64,000 bases of DNA from Rhizophagus clarus. Its lineage: Eukaryota > Glomeromycota > Glomeromycetes > Glomerales > Glomeraceae. A program made the translations under genes and the position numbers. Shown here in pieces: positions 32,558 to 45,151 of this stretch. Location of the stretch: NCBI GenBank assembly GCA_015698045.1, contig BLAL01000257.1, positions 62,001 to 126,000 on the forward strand. The letters are read 5' to 3'. The notes beneath the pieces were generated by a model, which was given only the letters and a program-made list of their open reading frames with translations, was not told where the DNA came from and did no database searches. How positions within the stretch are numbered: the first letter of the stretch is position 1; each line of letters begins with the position of its first letter.

Positions 32558-35210
32558 ATGACTAATGAACGTTGTTCTTCCGAAAATTTATCATCTGATA
32601 AATCCCGTGAAGTTATTGAAAAACTTGGAATTGGTTTTCATAAATTAAATAATAAATTTGTTAATATATTAGAAGAAAATCAAAAGATTAATCGACAATA
32701 TAAAAATCTTGAAGAAAAAATTCAACAAATCTTACATACTAATTCAGAATTAAGTGAAAAATACCAAGAAATCTTACGTACTAATTCAGAATTAAACGAA
32801 AAAAATCAAGAAATTTTACGTATAAATTCAAATTTAATCGAAGAAAATAATGAAGCTTCTCGTATTAATTCTGAATTAAGAAAACAAATTCAAGAAAGAG
32901 ATAAACAATTTGAAGATCTTCAAAAACATGTTTCAAATTTAGAAAAGCAAAGAAATGATGAATTACAACAACTACAGCAACTTGAAATAGTGACACAAAC
33001 TTTAGAAAAAAATTTAGAGATTATGAAATGTGACGAAATTGATGAGAATATTATTAAAGTTCTTAAAGAAAATAATGATGATTTTTCGTCAAATTTTTTG
33101 AAGAGTAAGTTGTGATTGTACAGTAGTAGAAACTTTTAATAATATAATATTAATAAATAAAATAATGACTTAGTAAAATTATTTGCTTTATAGGTTTAGA
33201 AAAAGATACAGAAGAATCCATGCCTTCTTTTAATATTAAAGTTGTGGTTGGGTTAGATTTTGGAGTAACATATTCTGGATTTGCTTATTGTCATGTCCAA
33301 ACAATACAAAATGTATGTTCAAATGTGAATTGGCATGGTGAAGTTGGTCAAATTAAAACAAATACAGCTCTTCTATATGATAATGGATATAATAATTTGT
33401 TGCGTTGGGGTGCTCCAGCATTAGCCGAAAAGCTTAAGCATCGGAAAATAAAACTTGAAGAGAGCAGACCTATTGAATTGTTCAAATTATATTTAAGTGA
33501 TTCATCAGACAAGCTCAAACCAAAACTTCCAATTGGTTGCAAAAAGGCTATTACTGATTATTTTAAAGAAATAGGCAAGGTACATATTTTCTTACAATAT
33601 CAACTTTATAATTATTTAAAATTTTAAAAATGATGTTTTTGTGTACGTGCATGTGATTTTTTTAAGGTAATCAAAGAAACTATTACAACACGCTGGCCAA
33701 CGATTTATTACTTTGAAGATGTTCTTTTAGTTGTTACTATTCCTTCAGAATTTTCTGGAAAGTCAAAAGCTATTATGAGATCATGTGCATATAATGCCGA
33801 ATTAATCAAAGAGGAGCGTTCGACAAATTTGCAATTTATAACGGAACGTAAGAAACTCCATTATCAATATATATAATTATGTTTGTTTTCTTTAAATTTC
33901 TAATTGATTTTGTTACTCAAAGCCAAGGCTGCCGCAATGTATTGTGTCACAAATCTCGAAAATCGGGTTCAACCAATGGTTATACCGCAATCAAATAGTA
34001 TGTTTGAACAATTCCATTTATTTGTTTATTTATTTATTTATCTATTCTATCAAAATTTAATCAATTATGTTGTTTATAATTCAAATATCAGGTAGTGTCA
34101 TGATAATTGATTGTGGTGGTAGTATAGTGAATTTAACAACTCTTAAATTAATGGATAATATAAAGAAATTTGGAGAAATAACTAAAGAAGCCAAAGATTT
34201 TTGTGGAAGTACTTTTGTTGATGCTGAATTTATTCAATATTTACGAAGTGTGCTTGGAGATGAACCTATTGATTTGCTTAAAGATAAACATTATAAACAA
34301 ATGCAATATTTGATACAACATTTTTGTGAATATGGTAAAATTCCTTTTACAGGAGATGATCCAGATTTCTTATATGAACTGGATATTCAATATACAATTC
34401 CAATTTTAAAACAATACATTAATGATGATGAAATCAGAGAAACTTTAGAAGAAAGTGATTGGATAATCGAAATCGATTTTAAAACAATGAAATCAATATT
34501 TGATCCGGTTATTGAGAAAATTCTTCATTTGATAAAGTCTCAATTAGATAACACTAATGAAACTTGTTCCGCGATGTTCTTAGTTGGAGGCTTTTGCGAA
34601 TCAAAATACTTACAAGAAAGAGTTAAAAAAGAATTTGGACATCGAGTTATAGTTCCAGCTCAACCTATAGCTGCAATTTCACGTGGAGCTGTAATTTATG
34701 AATTATCTAAAAGAGTTATTTGTACAAGGATTGCTAAATATACTTATGGGATAGGGTCATACGTGGATTGGAATAAGGGAATTGACCCTTTTATCAGAAG
34801 AACTCCTGATGGTAAAATTTACAAATTTATGACTCTAGTCAAACGAGGCACTGTAATTAAATGTGGAGAAACTTTTTCCTTTAATTTTAAACTTGAATCT
34901 AATCAATCAAGCGCAAGTTTTACAATTTACTATACATCAAACCACAATCCAGTGTTTTGCGATGAACCAGAAATGAAACAGCTTGGTATATATGATTTAG
35001 ATCTTCCAGGTAAATCATAATAATTTTAAATTAATATTTATTATAAATGTATAACATATTCTTAAAAATTTTTTGTAATTATTATTACTAGATGTACATT
35101 CTGATAATAGAATTGTAAAATTTGGATTAACTTTTAACCAATATGAAGTTACCGCATTTGCAATGAATGAACTTAATGGAAGGACTTATAAGACCCAATA
35201 TCGTAATTAA
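32558..35210 (+). CDS. Coiled-coil / Hsp70-like (HSPA12-type) ATPase, copy 2
   Basis: Exons 32558-33104, 33194-33579, 33667-33847, 33923-33997, 34092-35009 and 35092-35210 give 741 residues with every junction in frame. Residues 1-180 form a coiled coil with a tandem heptad-rich repeat of the NSELNEKNQEILR type, preceded by SSDKSREVIEKLGIGFHKLNN. ATPase motifs: VVGLDFGVTYSGFAY, MIIDCGGSIVNLTT, DFCGSTFVDAEFI and MFLVGGFCESKYLQ, all intact. The C-terminal 150 residues are beta-rich (FSFNFKLE, SFTIYYTSN) and close with GLTFNQYEVTAFAMNEL. First of three tandem copies, about 3.5 kb apart. An ATP-dependent, possibly oligomeric chaperone-like or sensor protein is inferred. The client is unknown. Confidence 0.85.
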
Positions 35211-35893
35211 AAGGGTTTTTAATTTAGTAAATAATTAATACTTTAGATCTAACTATAAGTTAACTTGTTGCATATACATAACAATAAGTATTAAATTCTA
35301 ATATTACAGACTAAAAACTTTTAATTTGCTTTCTTTATGCATTCATAAAGAAATCTAAAATTATGAAATATACAATGAGTTTGTTAACATTTTTGTTAAT
35401 ATATTAGTTAAATAAATTAAATACTCTAAACAAGGTAAATTTTGAACGAAGTTCATACATTTTTTTTTAATTTTATGAGAAAATTTGGATATCTAAAAAT
35501 GTAAAATTCTATGTAAATATATTCTTATTAAGTAAATAAATGGCGACAATTCAATAATGAGGTATAATACACCATAATTTTGTTTTATTATTAGTTATTT
35601 ATAAATTACAACTTGATAAACATTATAATTTAAAGTTATAAATTGACAATAATTTATTAGAATTAAATAAAAAAGATTAATCGATAATATATATATAACT
35701 GATAATTTACCAAATAATATTATGGAAAATCAAGAAATTTTGCAAGTCGGATTGCGACTTCAAATCTTTTGTAAAATAATTTCAAAGTATTAGACGATTT
35801 TGGTGAATATTTCTTTTAACTGGAGTACTGAAAATTCATTTATCATTTTCCATTATCCAGAATCTTTTAAGGAGGCCGTACCTTAAATCATTT
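35211..35893. other. Spacer with remains of an older exon 1
   Basis: Sequence from about 35600 to 35830 (for example TTTTGCAAGTCGGATTG) is paralogous to 39130-39300, upstream of the next copy. There it grades into a recognisable dead exon 1. No functional feature was seen besides the motif block at 35894. Confidence 0.45.
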
Positions 35894-35951
35894 TTCGTGG
35901 TGGCGCAGAAAATTTCACATGATGTGCAACATGTGCAACATATGCGGCATG
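35894..35951 (+). promoter_or_regulatory. Conserved upstream block, Hsp70-like copy 3
   Basis: TTCGTGGTGGCGCAGAAAAT, then TTCACATGATGTGCAACATG, then TGCAACATATGCGGCAT. It ends 44 bp before the ATG and is nearly identical to the block before copy 4. The tandem ACATGTGCA words are palindromic at CATG. It may be a promoter element, or may simply be shared through recent duplication. Confidence 0.4.
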
Positions 35952-35994
35952 CGAATGTAAATAATGAACACAATTGAAAAAAAAAAAATTAATC

Positions 35995-38581
35995 ATGACT
36001 AGTGAACACTCTTCCGAAAATATATCATCTGATAAACCCCGTGAAGTTATTGAAAAACTTGGAATCGGTTTTAATAAAATAAATAACAAATTTATTGATT
36101 TATTAGAAGAAAACCAAAAGATTAAGCAACAATATAAAAATCTCGAAGAAAAAATTCAAGAAATCTTACGTACTAATTCAGAATTAATTGAAAAAAACCA
36201 AGAAATTTTACGGATAAATTCAAATTTAATTGAAGAAAATAAAGAAATCTCTCGTATTAATTCTGACTTGAAAAAACAACTTCAAGAAAGAGATGATAAA
36301 TTTGTAAATCTTCAACAACATGTTTCAAATTTAAAAAAGCAAAGAAATGATGAACTACAACAACTTGAAATGGTGGCACGTACTTTAGAAAAAAATTCGG
36401 AGGTAATGAAGCATGATGAGATTGGTGATGATATTATTAAAGTTCTTAAAGAAAATAACGAAGATTTTACGTCAAATTTTTTTATGAGTAAGCTGCAATT
36501 GTAACATAAATCTTTAATAATTTAATATTATCGAACAAAATAATGACTTAATGAATTCATTTGATTTATAGGTTTAGAAAAAGATAAAGAAAAATCTATA
36601 GTTTCATCTGATATTAGAGTTGTAGTCGGATTAGATTTCGGAGCAACATACTCTGGATTTGCTCGTTGTCATGTTAATGATCAAAATATATGTTCAAAAG
36701 AGTTGTGGCTGGGAGGAGAGTTTGGTCAGTTTAAAACAAATACAGTTCTTCAATATGATGAAGAATATAATAATGTGCTGCTTTGGGGTACTCCAGCTTT
36801 AGCCATAAAGTCAAATCGTAGGAAAGTACGATGCAATGAAGGGAACAAACCTATTGAATTGTTCAAATTACATTTAAGTGATTTACCAAATCAGCTTAAG
36901 CCAAACTTTCCAATTGATTACAAAAAGGCTATTATTGATTATTTTAAAGAAATAGGCAAGGTACGATATTTTTCTTACAGTGTCAATTTTATTATTATCT
37001 AAGAATGATGTTTGTTATGTACTTACATGAGATTTCTTTTAAGGTAATTAAAGAAGCTATTGCAAATGACTGGATAACGATTGACTATTTTAAGAATATC
37101 CTTTTAGTTATTCCCGTTCCTGCAGAATTTTCTGAAAAGTCAAAAGCTATTTTGAGAAAATGTGCATATAATGCTGAATTAATCGAAAAAGAATATTCGA
37201 CAAATTTGCAATTTATTACAGAATGTAAGAATCTCCATTATTAATATATAATTGTGTTTGTTTCTTTAAATTTCTAATTGATTTTCTACTCAAAGCTGAA
37301 GCTGCTGCAATGTATTGTATGAAAAACCTTGAAAATCAGGTTCTTGCGCAACCAAATAGTATGTTTGAATAATCTATTTCATTTATTTATTTATTTATTT
37401 ATTTTTTTACTATAAAAATTTAATTAGTTACATTATTTATAATTTATATATCAGCTAATGTCATGATAATTGATTGTGGTGGCAGTATAGTGAATTTAAC
37501 AACTCTTAAATTAATAAATAATAAGAAATTTGGAGAAATAACTAAAGAAGCCAAAGATTTTTGTGGAAGTACTTTTGTTGATGCTGAATTTATTCAATAT
37601 TTACGGTGTGTGCTTGGAGATGAACCTATAGAATTGCTAAGAGATAAACATTATAAACAAATGCAATATTTGATACAACATTTTTGTGAATATGGTAAAA
37701 TTCCTTTTACAGGAGATAATCCAAAATTTTTATATGAATTGGATATTGAAGATATAATTCCAGTATTAAAACAACGCATTAATGATGGAAAAATTAGAAA
37801 AACTTTAGATGATGACGGTTGGACAATCGAAATCGATTTTAAAACAATGAAATCAATATTTGATCCAGTTATTGAGAAAATTCTTCATTTGATAAGGTCT
37901 CAATTAGATAACACACAAGAAACTTATTCCGCGATGTTCTTAGTTGGAGGTTTTTGCGAATCAAAGTACTTGCAAGAAAGAATTAAAAAAGAATTTGGGC
38001 ATCGAGTTAAAGTTCCCTCCCAACCTATAACTGCAATTTCATGTGGAGCTGTAATCCATGGATTATTTAAAGGAGTTTTTCATTCAAGAGTTGTTCATCC
38101 AAGAGTTATTTATTCAAGGGTTGCTAAGTTTACTTATGGAATTAGCATATGTTTGGATTGGAAAGAAAGTGACCCTATTGAGAGAAAAACCCCTGATAAT
38201 AAAATTTATAAATTTATGGCTCTAGTCAAACGAGGAACTGAAGTTGCATGTGGTGAAACTTTTTCCTTTAATTTTAAACCTGAATCTAATCAAAAAAGCG
38301 CAAGTTTTACAATTTACTATACATCAAACTACGATGCAATGTATTGCGATGAACCAGAAATGAAGCAACTTGGTACAATTAATCTAGACCTTTCAGGTAA
38401 GTCATAATAATTTTAAAATTAATCTTTATTATATGTATAACACATTCTTGAATCTTTACTAGACGTACACTCTGATAATAGAATTATAAAATTTGGACTA
38501 ACTTTTGATAAATGTGATATTGCCGCATTTGCAATGGATGAACTTAATGGAAGGACTTATAAGACCAAATTTAGTTATTAA
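35995..38581 (+). CDS. Coiled-coil / Hsp70-like (HSPA12-type) ATPase, copy 3
   Basis: Exons 35995-36487, 36572-36960, 37044-37224, 37296-37358, 37455-38396 and 38463-38581 give 728 residues in frame. The start is the ATG at 35995 (MTSEHSSEN), not the non-ATG codon upstream. The domain order is as in copy 2: coiled coil (1-165), VVGLDFGATYSGFAR, MIIDCGGSIVNLTT, DFCGSTFVDAEFI, MFLVGGFCESKYLQ, and a beta-rich tail. Relative to copy 2 there is one coiled-coil repeat fewer, and an extra FHSRVVHPRVIYSR-type duplication between ATPase and tail. Intron positions and phases are identical to copy 2, showing tandem duplication of the whole locus including about 400 bp upstream. Confidence 0.85.
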
Positions 38582-39050
38582 GAGGGTTTTTAATTTCGTA
38601 AATAATTAATTTAACTGGAAGTTAACTTGCATTTGTTTACAAAATGATTTCTTTATGCGTTTATAAAAGAAATCTAAAATTATGAAATATGTAATGGGTT
38701 TGATAACATATTGTATTAATATATTAGTTAAATAAGTTAAGTACCCTCAACAACTGAAAGTTATTTTGAATGAAGTTCTTACATTTTTTTTTTTTTTGAT
38801 TTTATGATAATGTTTGGATATTTAAAAATGTATAATTCTGTGTAGATATATTCTTATTTTGTAAATGGTGACGATTTAATAATGAGGTACACTATAATAA
38901 ACCATAATTTTTGATTTATTATTGTTTTTCTTAAATTATGCAAAACAAATGTTATTGTAATATAATATTATTTTAATTATGTATTTAGAGTGACATTTAT
39001 ACCGCAGTCCATAATAAAAAAAGCCTATTTTTGATTAAGATAATGATATC

Positions 39051-39260
39051 ATGACCAATGAATACTATAATTTTCAAATTTTATCATCCTGATAAACATT
39101 ATAAAGTTATTGAAAACTTGAAATTGACGTTATTGTAGTTAAATAAAAAGATTAAGTGATAATACATATAATTGATAATATATCAAGAATATTATTGTTA
39201 ATTAAAAAATTTTGCAAGTCAGATTGTGACTTTAAATCTTTCGTAAAGCATTAGATGATT
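39051..39260 (+). pseudogene. Dead exon 1 of a coiled-coil/Hsp70-like gene
   Basis: ATGACCAATGAA, TTTTATCATC-TGATAAACAT, AAAGTTATTGAAAACTTG and TTAAATAAAAAGATTAAG follow the live exon 1 copies in order (ATGACTAATGAA, TTATCATCTGATAAA, GAAGTTATTGAAAAACTTGG), with stops and deletions. It lies about 320 bp upstream of copy 4. A more eroded version lies upstream of copy 3. The remaining spacer (38582-39479) shows nothing else. Confidence 0.6.
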
Positions 39261-39479
39261 TTAGTGAATATTTCTTTAACTGGAGTACCGGAAATTCATT
39301 TATAATATTTTTCAAGCACTAAAGCTAATTATAGGCTGTATTTAAAACACCATATGATTCGAAATAACCTTGTTCCATCCGTCTAATTATGATAAAGTTT
39401 TAAACTTGTGTTTTATATTTATCACTTTCCATTATCAAAAATCTCTAAGGCTGCGCCTTAAATCATGGCCAATAATTTT

Positions 39480-39537
39480 TTCGTAGTGGCGCAGTAAATT
39501 TCACATGATGTGCAACATGTGCAACATGTGCGACATT
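39480..39537 (+). promoter_or_regulatory. Conserved upstream block, Hsp70-like copy 4
   Basis: TTCGTAGTGGCGCAGTAAAT, then TTCACATGATGTGCAACATG, then TGCAACATGTGCGACAT, ending 44 bp before the ATG used at 39581. Same layout and spacing as upstream of copy 3. An out-of-frame ATG with an immediate stop lies 7 bp before the start. Confidence 0.4.
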
Positions 39538-39580
39538 AAATAACGGACACACTTGAAAAAAAAAAAATTAATCATGAGTC

Positions 39581-42137
39581 ATGACTAGTGAAAACTCAAA
39601 AGATGATTCTTCCAAAAATATATCGTCCGATAAGCCCCGTGAAGTTATTGAAAAACTTGGATTTGGTTTTAATAAATTAAATAATAAATTTGTTAATATA
39701 TTAGAAGAAAATCAAAAGATTAAACAACAATGTAAAAATCTTGAAGAAAAAATTCAAGAAATAACACGTATTAATTCAGAATTAAATGAAAAAAATCAAA
39801 AAATCTTAAATAATTATTCAGAATTAAACATAAAGAATCAAGAAATCTTACGTATAAATTCAAATTTAATCGAAGAAAATAACGTATTCTCTCATATTAA
39901 TTCTGAATTAAAAAAACAACTTCAAGAAAGAGAAAAACAATTTGAAAAACTTCAAAAACATGTTTCAAATTTAGAAAAGCAAAGAAATGATGAATTACAA
40001 CAAATACAACAACTTGAAATGGTGACACAAACTTTAGAAAAAAATTTAGAAATAATGAAACATGACGAAATTGATGATAATATTATTAAAGTTCTTAAAG
40101 AAAATAATGAAGATTTTTCGTCAAATTTTTTGAAGAGTAAGTTGTGATTGTAATGTGAACTTTTAAATAATTCGATATTATCAAATATAATGAATTTAAT
40201 GAATTTAATTGTTTTATAGGTTTAGAAAATGATACAGAAAAATCCATACTTCCTTCTGATATTAGAGTCGTAATTGGATTAGACTTTGGAGTAACGTACT
40301 CTGGATTTGCTTATTGTCATGTTCTCGATAATCGAAATATATGTTTAAATGTAAATTGGCCGGGAGTAGTTGGCCGGCTTAAAACAAATACAGTTCTTCA
40401 ATATGATGATGAATATAATAATGTGTTGCTTTGGGGTGCTCCAGCTTTAGCCAAAAAGCCAAATCGTAGGAAAGTACGATGCAATGAAGGGAACAAACCT
40501 ATTGAATTGTTCAAATTACATTTAAGTGATTTACCAGACGAGTTTAAACCAAAACTTCCAATTGATTACAAAAAGGCTATTACTGATTATCTTAAGGAAA
40601 TCGGCAAGGTACGATATTTTTTTTTATAATATCAATTTTATCATAAAAATGATGTTGTTTACGTGTGCATGCGTAATTTTTTTCAAGGTAATTAAAGAAA
40701 CTGTCACATTACGCTGGCCAAGGATTGATTACTTTAAGGATACTCTTTTAGTTATTCCCGTTCCTGCAGAATTTTCTGAAAAGTCAAAAGTTATTTTGAG
40801 AATATGTGCATATAATGCCGGATTAATTAAAGAAGAGCGTTCGACAAATTTGCAATTTACTACAGAAAGTAAGAATTTCTATTGTTAATATAAATTATGT
40901 TAGTTGTCTTTAAATTTCTAATTTATTTTGCTATTTAAAGCCGACGCTGTTACAATGTATTGTATGAAAAATCTGACTCCTGCACAATCAGATAGTATGT
41001 TTGAATATTTTTTTCCCCGTTTTTATTAAGCAAATTTTAATTAATTAATTTATAATTTATATATCAGCTAATGTTATAATAATTGACTGTGGTGACAGTA
41101 CAGTATATTTAACAACTCGTAAATTAATAAGCAATGATCAACTAGGTGAAATAACTGAAAGATCTTGCGATTTCCTTGGTAGTGCTTCTATTAATGATGA
41201 GTTTATTGAATATTTACGAAAAAAGCTTGGAGATAAACCAATGGATTTGCTTAGAGATAATAATTATGAACAAATGCAATATTTGATACAACATTTTTGT
41301 AGGTCTGGTAAAATTCCTTTTACAGGAGATGATCCAGATTTTTTATTTGAATTGGATATCCGAAAGTTAATTCCAGTAATAAACCAATACATTAATAATG
41401 GAAAAATCAGAAAAACATTAGAAGAAAATGAATGGATAATTGAAATTGATTTTAAGACGATGAAATCATTATTTGATCCAGTTATTCAGAAAATCCTTTA
41501 CTTGATAAAGTCTCAATTAGATAATACTCATGAAACTTATTCCGCAATGTTTTTAGTTGGAGATTTTAGTGAATCAAAATATTTACAAAAAAGAATTAAA
41601 GAAGAGTTTGGTCAACGAGTTAATAATATTAGTGTTCCTCTTCAACCTGGTACAGCAATTTCACGCGGAGCTGTAATTTATGGATTATCTGCGATAAATA
41701 ATTAAATAATAAAGGTAGTGTTACATATTCAAGGGTTCTTAAATTGACTTATGTGATTGGATTAAGTTTGAATTGGGAAAAAGGTGACCCTATTGAGAGA
41801 AATACTTATGATGGTAAAATTCTTAAATTTAGTCCTTTGATAAAAAGAGGGACGGTAGTAAAAGTAGATCAAGTAATTAATTCATATAATCATAGACCAA
41901 TCAAATAGCACTTACTTTTCAATTATATAGAAATTCTGAATATAATGCAGAATATTGTGATGAACTGGAATGGAATTATTAGGAACACTACACATTGATC
42001 TTCCAAATGTTCATTTAGGTTGTAATAGAATGGTTACCCTTGAGCTTTCTTTTGGTCAAACGGAAATGTCAGTATCTACAGTAAACGAACTTAGTGGGAA
42101 AAAATATACCACTTCATTTTTGCTTGATGATTATTAA
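39581..42137 (+). pseudogene. Coiled-coil / Hsp70-like copy 4, C-terminally truncated
   Basis: Exons 39581-40136, 40220-40608, 40688-40868, 40941-40994 and 41068-41705 stay in frame for 605 residues. The frame then stops (INN, TAA at 41703) where copies 2 and 3 continue into the beta-rich tail. Tail-like sequence follows in shifting frames (FTY-type TYVIGLSLNWEKGDP, KRGTVVK, then LLGTLHIDLPNVHL and VTLELSFGQTEM) to 42137. Two ATPase motifs are altered: DCGDSTVYLTT (Gly to Asp in phosphate 2) and FLVGDFSESKYLQ (second Gly of VGG to Asp). It could still yield an ATPase-domain protein, but ATP binding is doubtful. The last part lacks the intron seen in copies 1-3, so the 3' end may come from another subfamily. 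Confidence 0.7.
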
Positions 42138-43316
42138 AGGACAAAATAGATTAAAATATAATTATTTTTAATTATTAACATTAAATTCAAATATTGTATT
42201 TAAAAAAGTTGATTAACATATTAATTAATATCTTATGAACTTACAGTCATTATACGTGATGAATAAATTAGGATAAATTTTGAATAATGTAAGGAATAAT
42301 AACTACTTTAAAATTGCAAGTAATTATTATTTAAATGGATGACGTCATCAATATCATAATCTATATTATATGTTTATTTAAAAGACAAAATTATAAAAAT
42401 TTAAGAATGTAAAGTTACTAATGTTTAAATTTTTTAATATTTTATTAAAAATTAAAAAATATATTTAAAAAAGTATTGTGGATCTTTTGGATTTTTTTTT
42501 TATTTTTTTAATATTCCTTTTTTTTTTAAAAAAAAAAAAGAATAATTCTTCGTATTATTACCCCACGAAAAAAATAATTATAATTTTATACGGAATTTAT
42601 ACTGAAAATCGTATTCATTAATTCATTTTCTACGAGGACAACACTTGACTCCAAATTAAAAAAATAGAAGTTGTTATTCAGTGCGAATCGATCACACGTG
42701 AAAATATGTTTTATTACGAGTCTTCGATTGTTTTTCAAGTAAAACACTAATACCATTTATGGACAATATTCTATATTTTTTTAACCACACAAATAAAGTG
42801 TGATGTATTCAATTACTATAGGATGTTCGTCATGTAAATGAAGTTTCTGTTCATAAATTTATTAGGGAGAGTATTGGAAATGAAACTGTGAACATTTTTA
42901 TTACGGTATAGGAAATCCAAAATTTAGCACAGCAATGTTAATAAATAGACCGATAGATAGGGAAATAAATGAAAACTTTGATAGTTACGCGGAGTAGTGA
43001 GAAGGAACTGCTATCTTATGCCTGAAGGTTGGCCGATTCCTTCCTTTAAACTCGCTCTCTAATATTTATTATATCTGTTTTTATCTACAAATTAATAAAG
43101 ATTTTTGTAATTTTAATAATCTTTAGCAAATTAAAATCTTGTATTTTATTACTTTTTATTATCATTTACAATATATTCAGTTTCATTAATTAATGATTTC
43201 CAAAATTGATAAACGAGTTGACAGATTAATAATGAGCAAAAAATCAACTCCTTGTACATAATAATTCATCATAAAATTGTGTAAGAAAATTAAATTATTT
43301 CATGATTATAAATTAG
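42138..43316. other. Intergenic, AT-rich
   Basis: No gene seen. A T(n)A(n) palindrome (TTCC-T-run-A-run-GAA) lies at about 42515-42545. Confidence 0.5.
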
Positions 43317-44240
43317 ATCTAGTCCAACTAATTGTTGTTGTTGTGCAGTTAATGTTCCAAACGTTACGCCATTCATCTTCAGTTGACCAATTTAAGAGAT
43401 AACTTCCAGTCCCGTTTATATTGAAAAATGGTGCCGCGAGGCCTTGAACAGTCATGACTCATGACAGTGAATCCGTTTGGGACTTGGATCTCGATTCCAT
43501 AGTTATCGGTATAGTATAATCTTCCTATTCCACTGGTTAAGCCCACGTCGATTCTTATTTCTGTATTGTCGTTTATATCTAATAACGTATGTATTGTAGT
43601 TTAAATACGAAATACTTCTTCTTTCGTCACCTCCTTTTCTTTTCCCTTTCGTTCTTCTAAACCCATAATTACTAGACTTAAACAGAGTAGCTTTCAGATG
43701 ATTAAACAAGAAAGACGTTTATAGTGGTAAATTTGTCATTATTCTGTGGTTATTTAATAGGGGTGCTATTGTTTCATCAAATAAGAGTTTAATATATTAT
43801 GTGATACACAATAGTATTTACGTGTTTATTCATGATTCGTCGATTCGTTTAACTTATATTTCCTTTTATACATGAAGCATGTGTGCATAAATAAATTCTC
43901 AATATTGTCGCTTTTTCGTATTTATTAGCCTTGTCTTCAAATAATTGATCATCAAAATCATTTAGGATGAATTTCTACAAACAGAGAGGAGAAATATGCT
44001 CAAGATTTTCTAAAGTTTCATAAACTTCATTATTTTATTTAGTTCTATGCAATATTATCACTTCACGAGCAGGATTTAACACATTCAAACCTTCAACCTG
44101 AAAATCACTTTCATTAAAGTGAATTAAATATAAAGAACAATTTATTTGCAAAAAAAATTTTGGAACAATAAATAGATTCATTACTTCAACAAATGGATTC
44201 ACAAATTCTCTCTCACTTGTTGAAGCTGTCCTTTGCAATT
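43317..44240 (-). pseudogene. Decayed gene of unknown family
   Basis: Two coding-like stretches on the minus strand. The first, 44240-43850, reads TSEREFVNPFVEVMNLFIVP, then FNESDFQVEGLNVLNPAREV. After one stop it reads NNEVYETLENLEHISPLCL, and after another KFILNDFDDQLFEDKANKYE. The second, about 43620-43317, reads TEIRIDVGLTSGIGRLYY, YGIEIQVPNGFTV, then in another frame VQGLAAPFFNINGTGSYLLN and STEDEWRNVWNINC. The switch in the second stretch coincides with a tandem 7-bp duplication (GTCATGA twice). Composition looks protein-coding, but I do not recognise the family, and the two parts may or may not be one gene. Confidence 0.45.
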
Positions 44241-44655
44241 ACTAAAATTAAAAGAATTGTCTTAAAAAAAATTAAAGTTTGAAACCATTTTGAAAAAAAT
44301 TGAAAGTAAAATTTCATTAAATATTATTCATTTTTTTTTTTATTTGAATGTAATGCAATTCACTATAAATCTATATTCAATGTTATTCATATTATTATGG
44401 TATAACTAAAAATTCAAGTTATAATAATAATTTAATTAAACACATTAAATTTTATGAACGAAAAAAAGAAAAATAGGTTGATTATAGGCAATAATTATAA
44501 TGACATTCTTATGTAGCTGATGAAAGTAAATCTTACTTCACCAAAATAATCTATTAAAAAAAGGTTTTGCTCAGATTATCAAAAGAATAAAAGATATATG
44601 TTGTATGATCAATCAAATTTTATGGTGGTGTTATTCTTATTGTAAAAGCAGTTTA

Positions 44656-44706
44656 GCAGCAAAATACTTCGATTTCCTCCAGAACAAAATTGGTATCTAA
44701 ATATGG
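44656..44706 (-). pseudogene. 3' end of BTB-BACK-TLDc pseudogene
   Basis: The minus strand reads YLDTNFVLEEIEVFCC followed by a stop, the usual end of a TLDc domain (a short strand then EE-EVF). It abuts the outer edge of the LTR at 44707 and is the continuation of the pseudogene on the far side of the element. The rest of 44241-44655 is AT-rich without a clear frame. Confidence 0.6.
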
Positions 44707-45151
44707 TGTTACTCTGGTCAGTTCGTCGATCAGGTAACTATGACTTGGAGACAGGGATGCAATAGATATGTCTCAAGTCCAATCAACAAGACACACTATT
44801 CACAAAGGGACAGTTCGTTTATAAGGTAAAAGAGTTTATTTATTAATTATATGAACTTGTTATTATAACTTTGTTATTACACTCTCTGATCTTTTTCAAC
44901 TAAAAAGAAATTTCAGGATATTTATACAAAATAAAATATATTTAAAAATATAACAAATAAATCTAATATATCAAATAAAACTAATAAATCAAATAAATAA
45001 AATAAATCAATTAAATCAAATAAATCAGATAAATCAAATAAAACTGATATATCAAATAAATCGGAAATATCAAAAATAACAGGCTATGATGGCTTTGGCT
45101 TAGGCGGCTCTACATACTTTGCCACAATGTCACGTGATTACTACGCCAACA
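44707..45151 (-). repeat. LTR (3' LTR relative to the coding strand)
   Basis: A 445-bp long terminal repeat, matching 52876-53320 throughout by eye. It includes an A-rich tract of tandem AATAAATCA-type words. A purine-rich stretch (AAAGAAGGGGAGAAC on the minus strand, 45152-45166) borders it and would be the polypurine tract. Confidence 0.9.
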
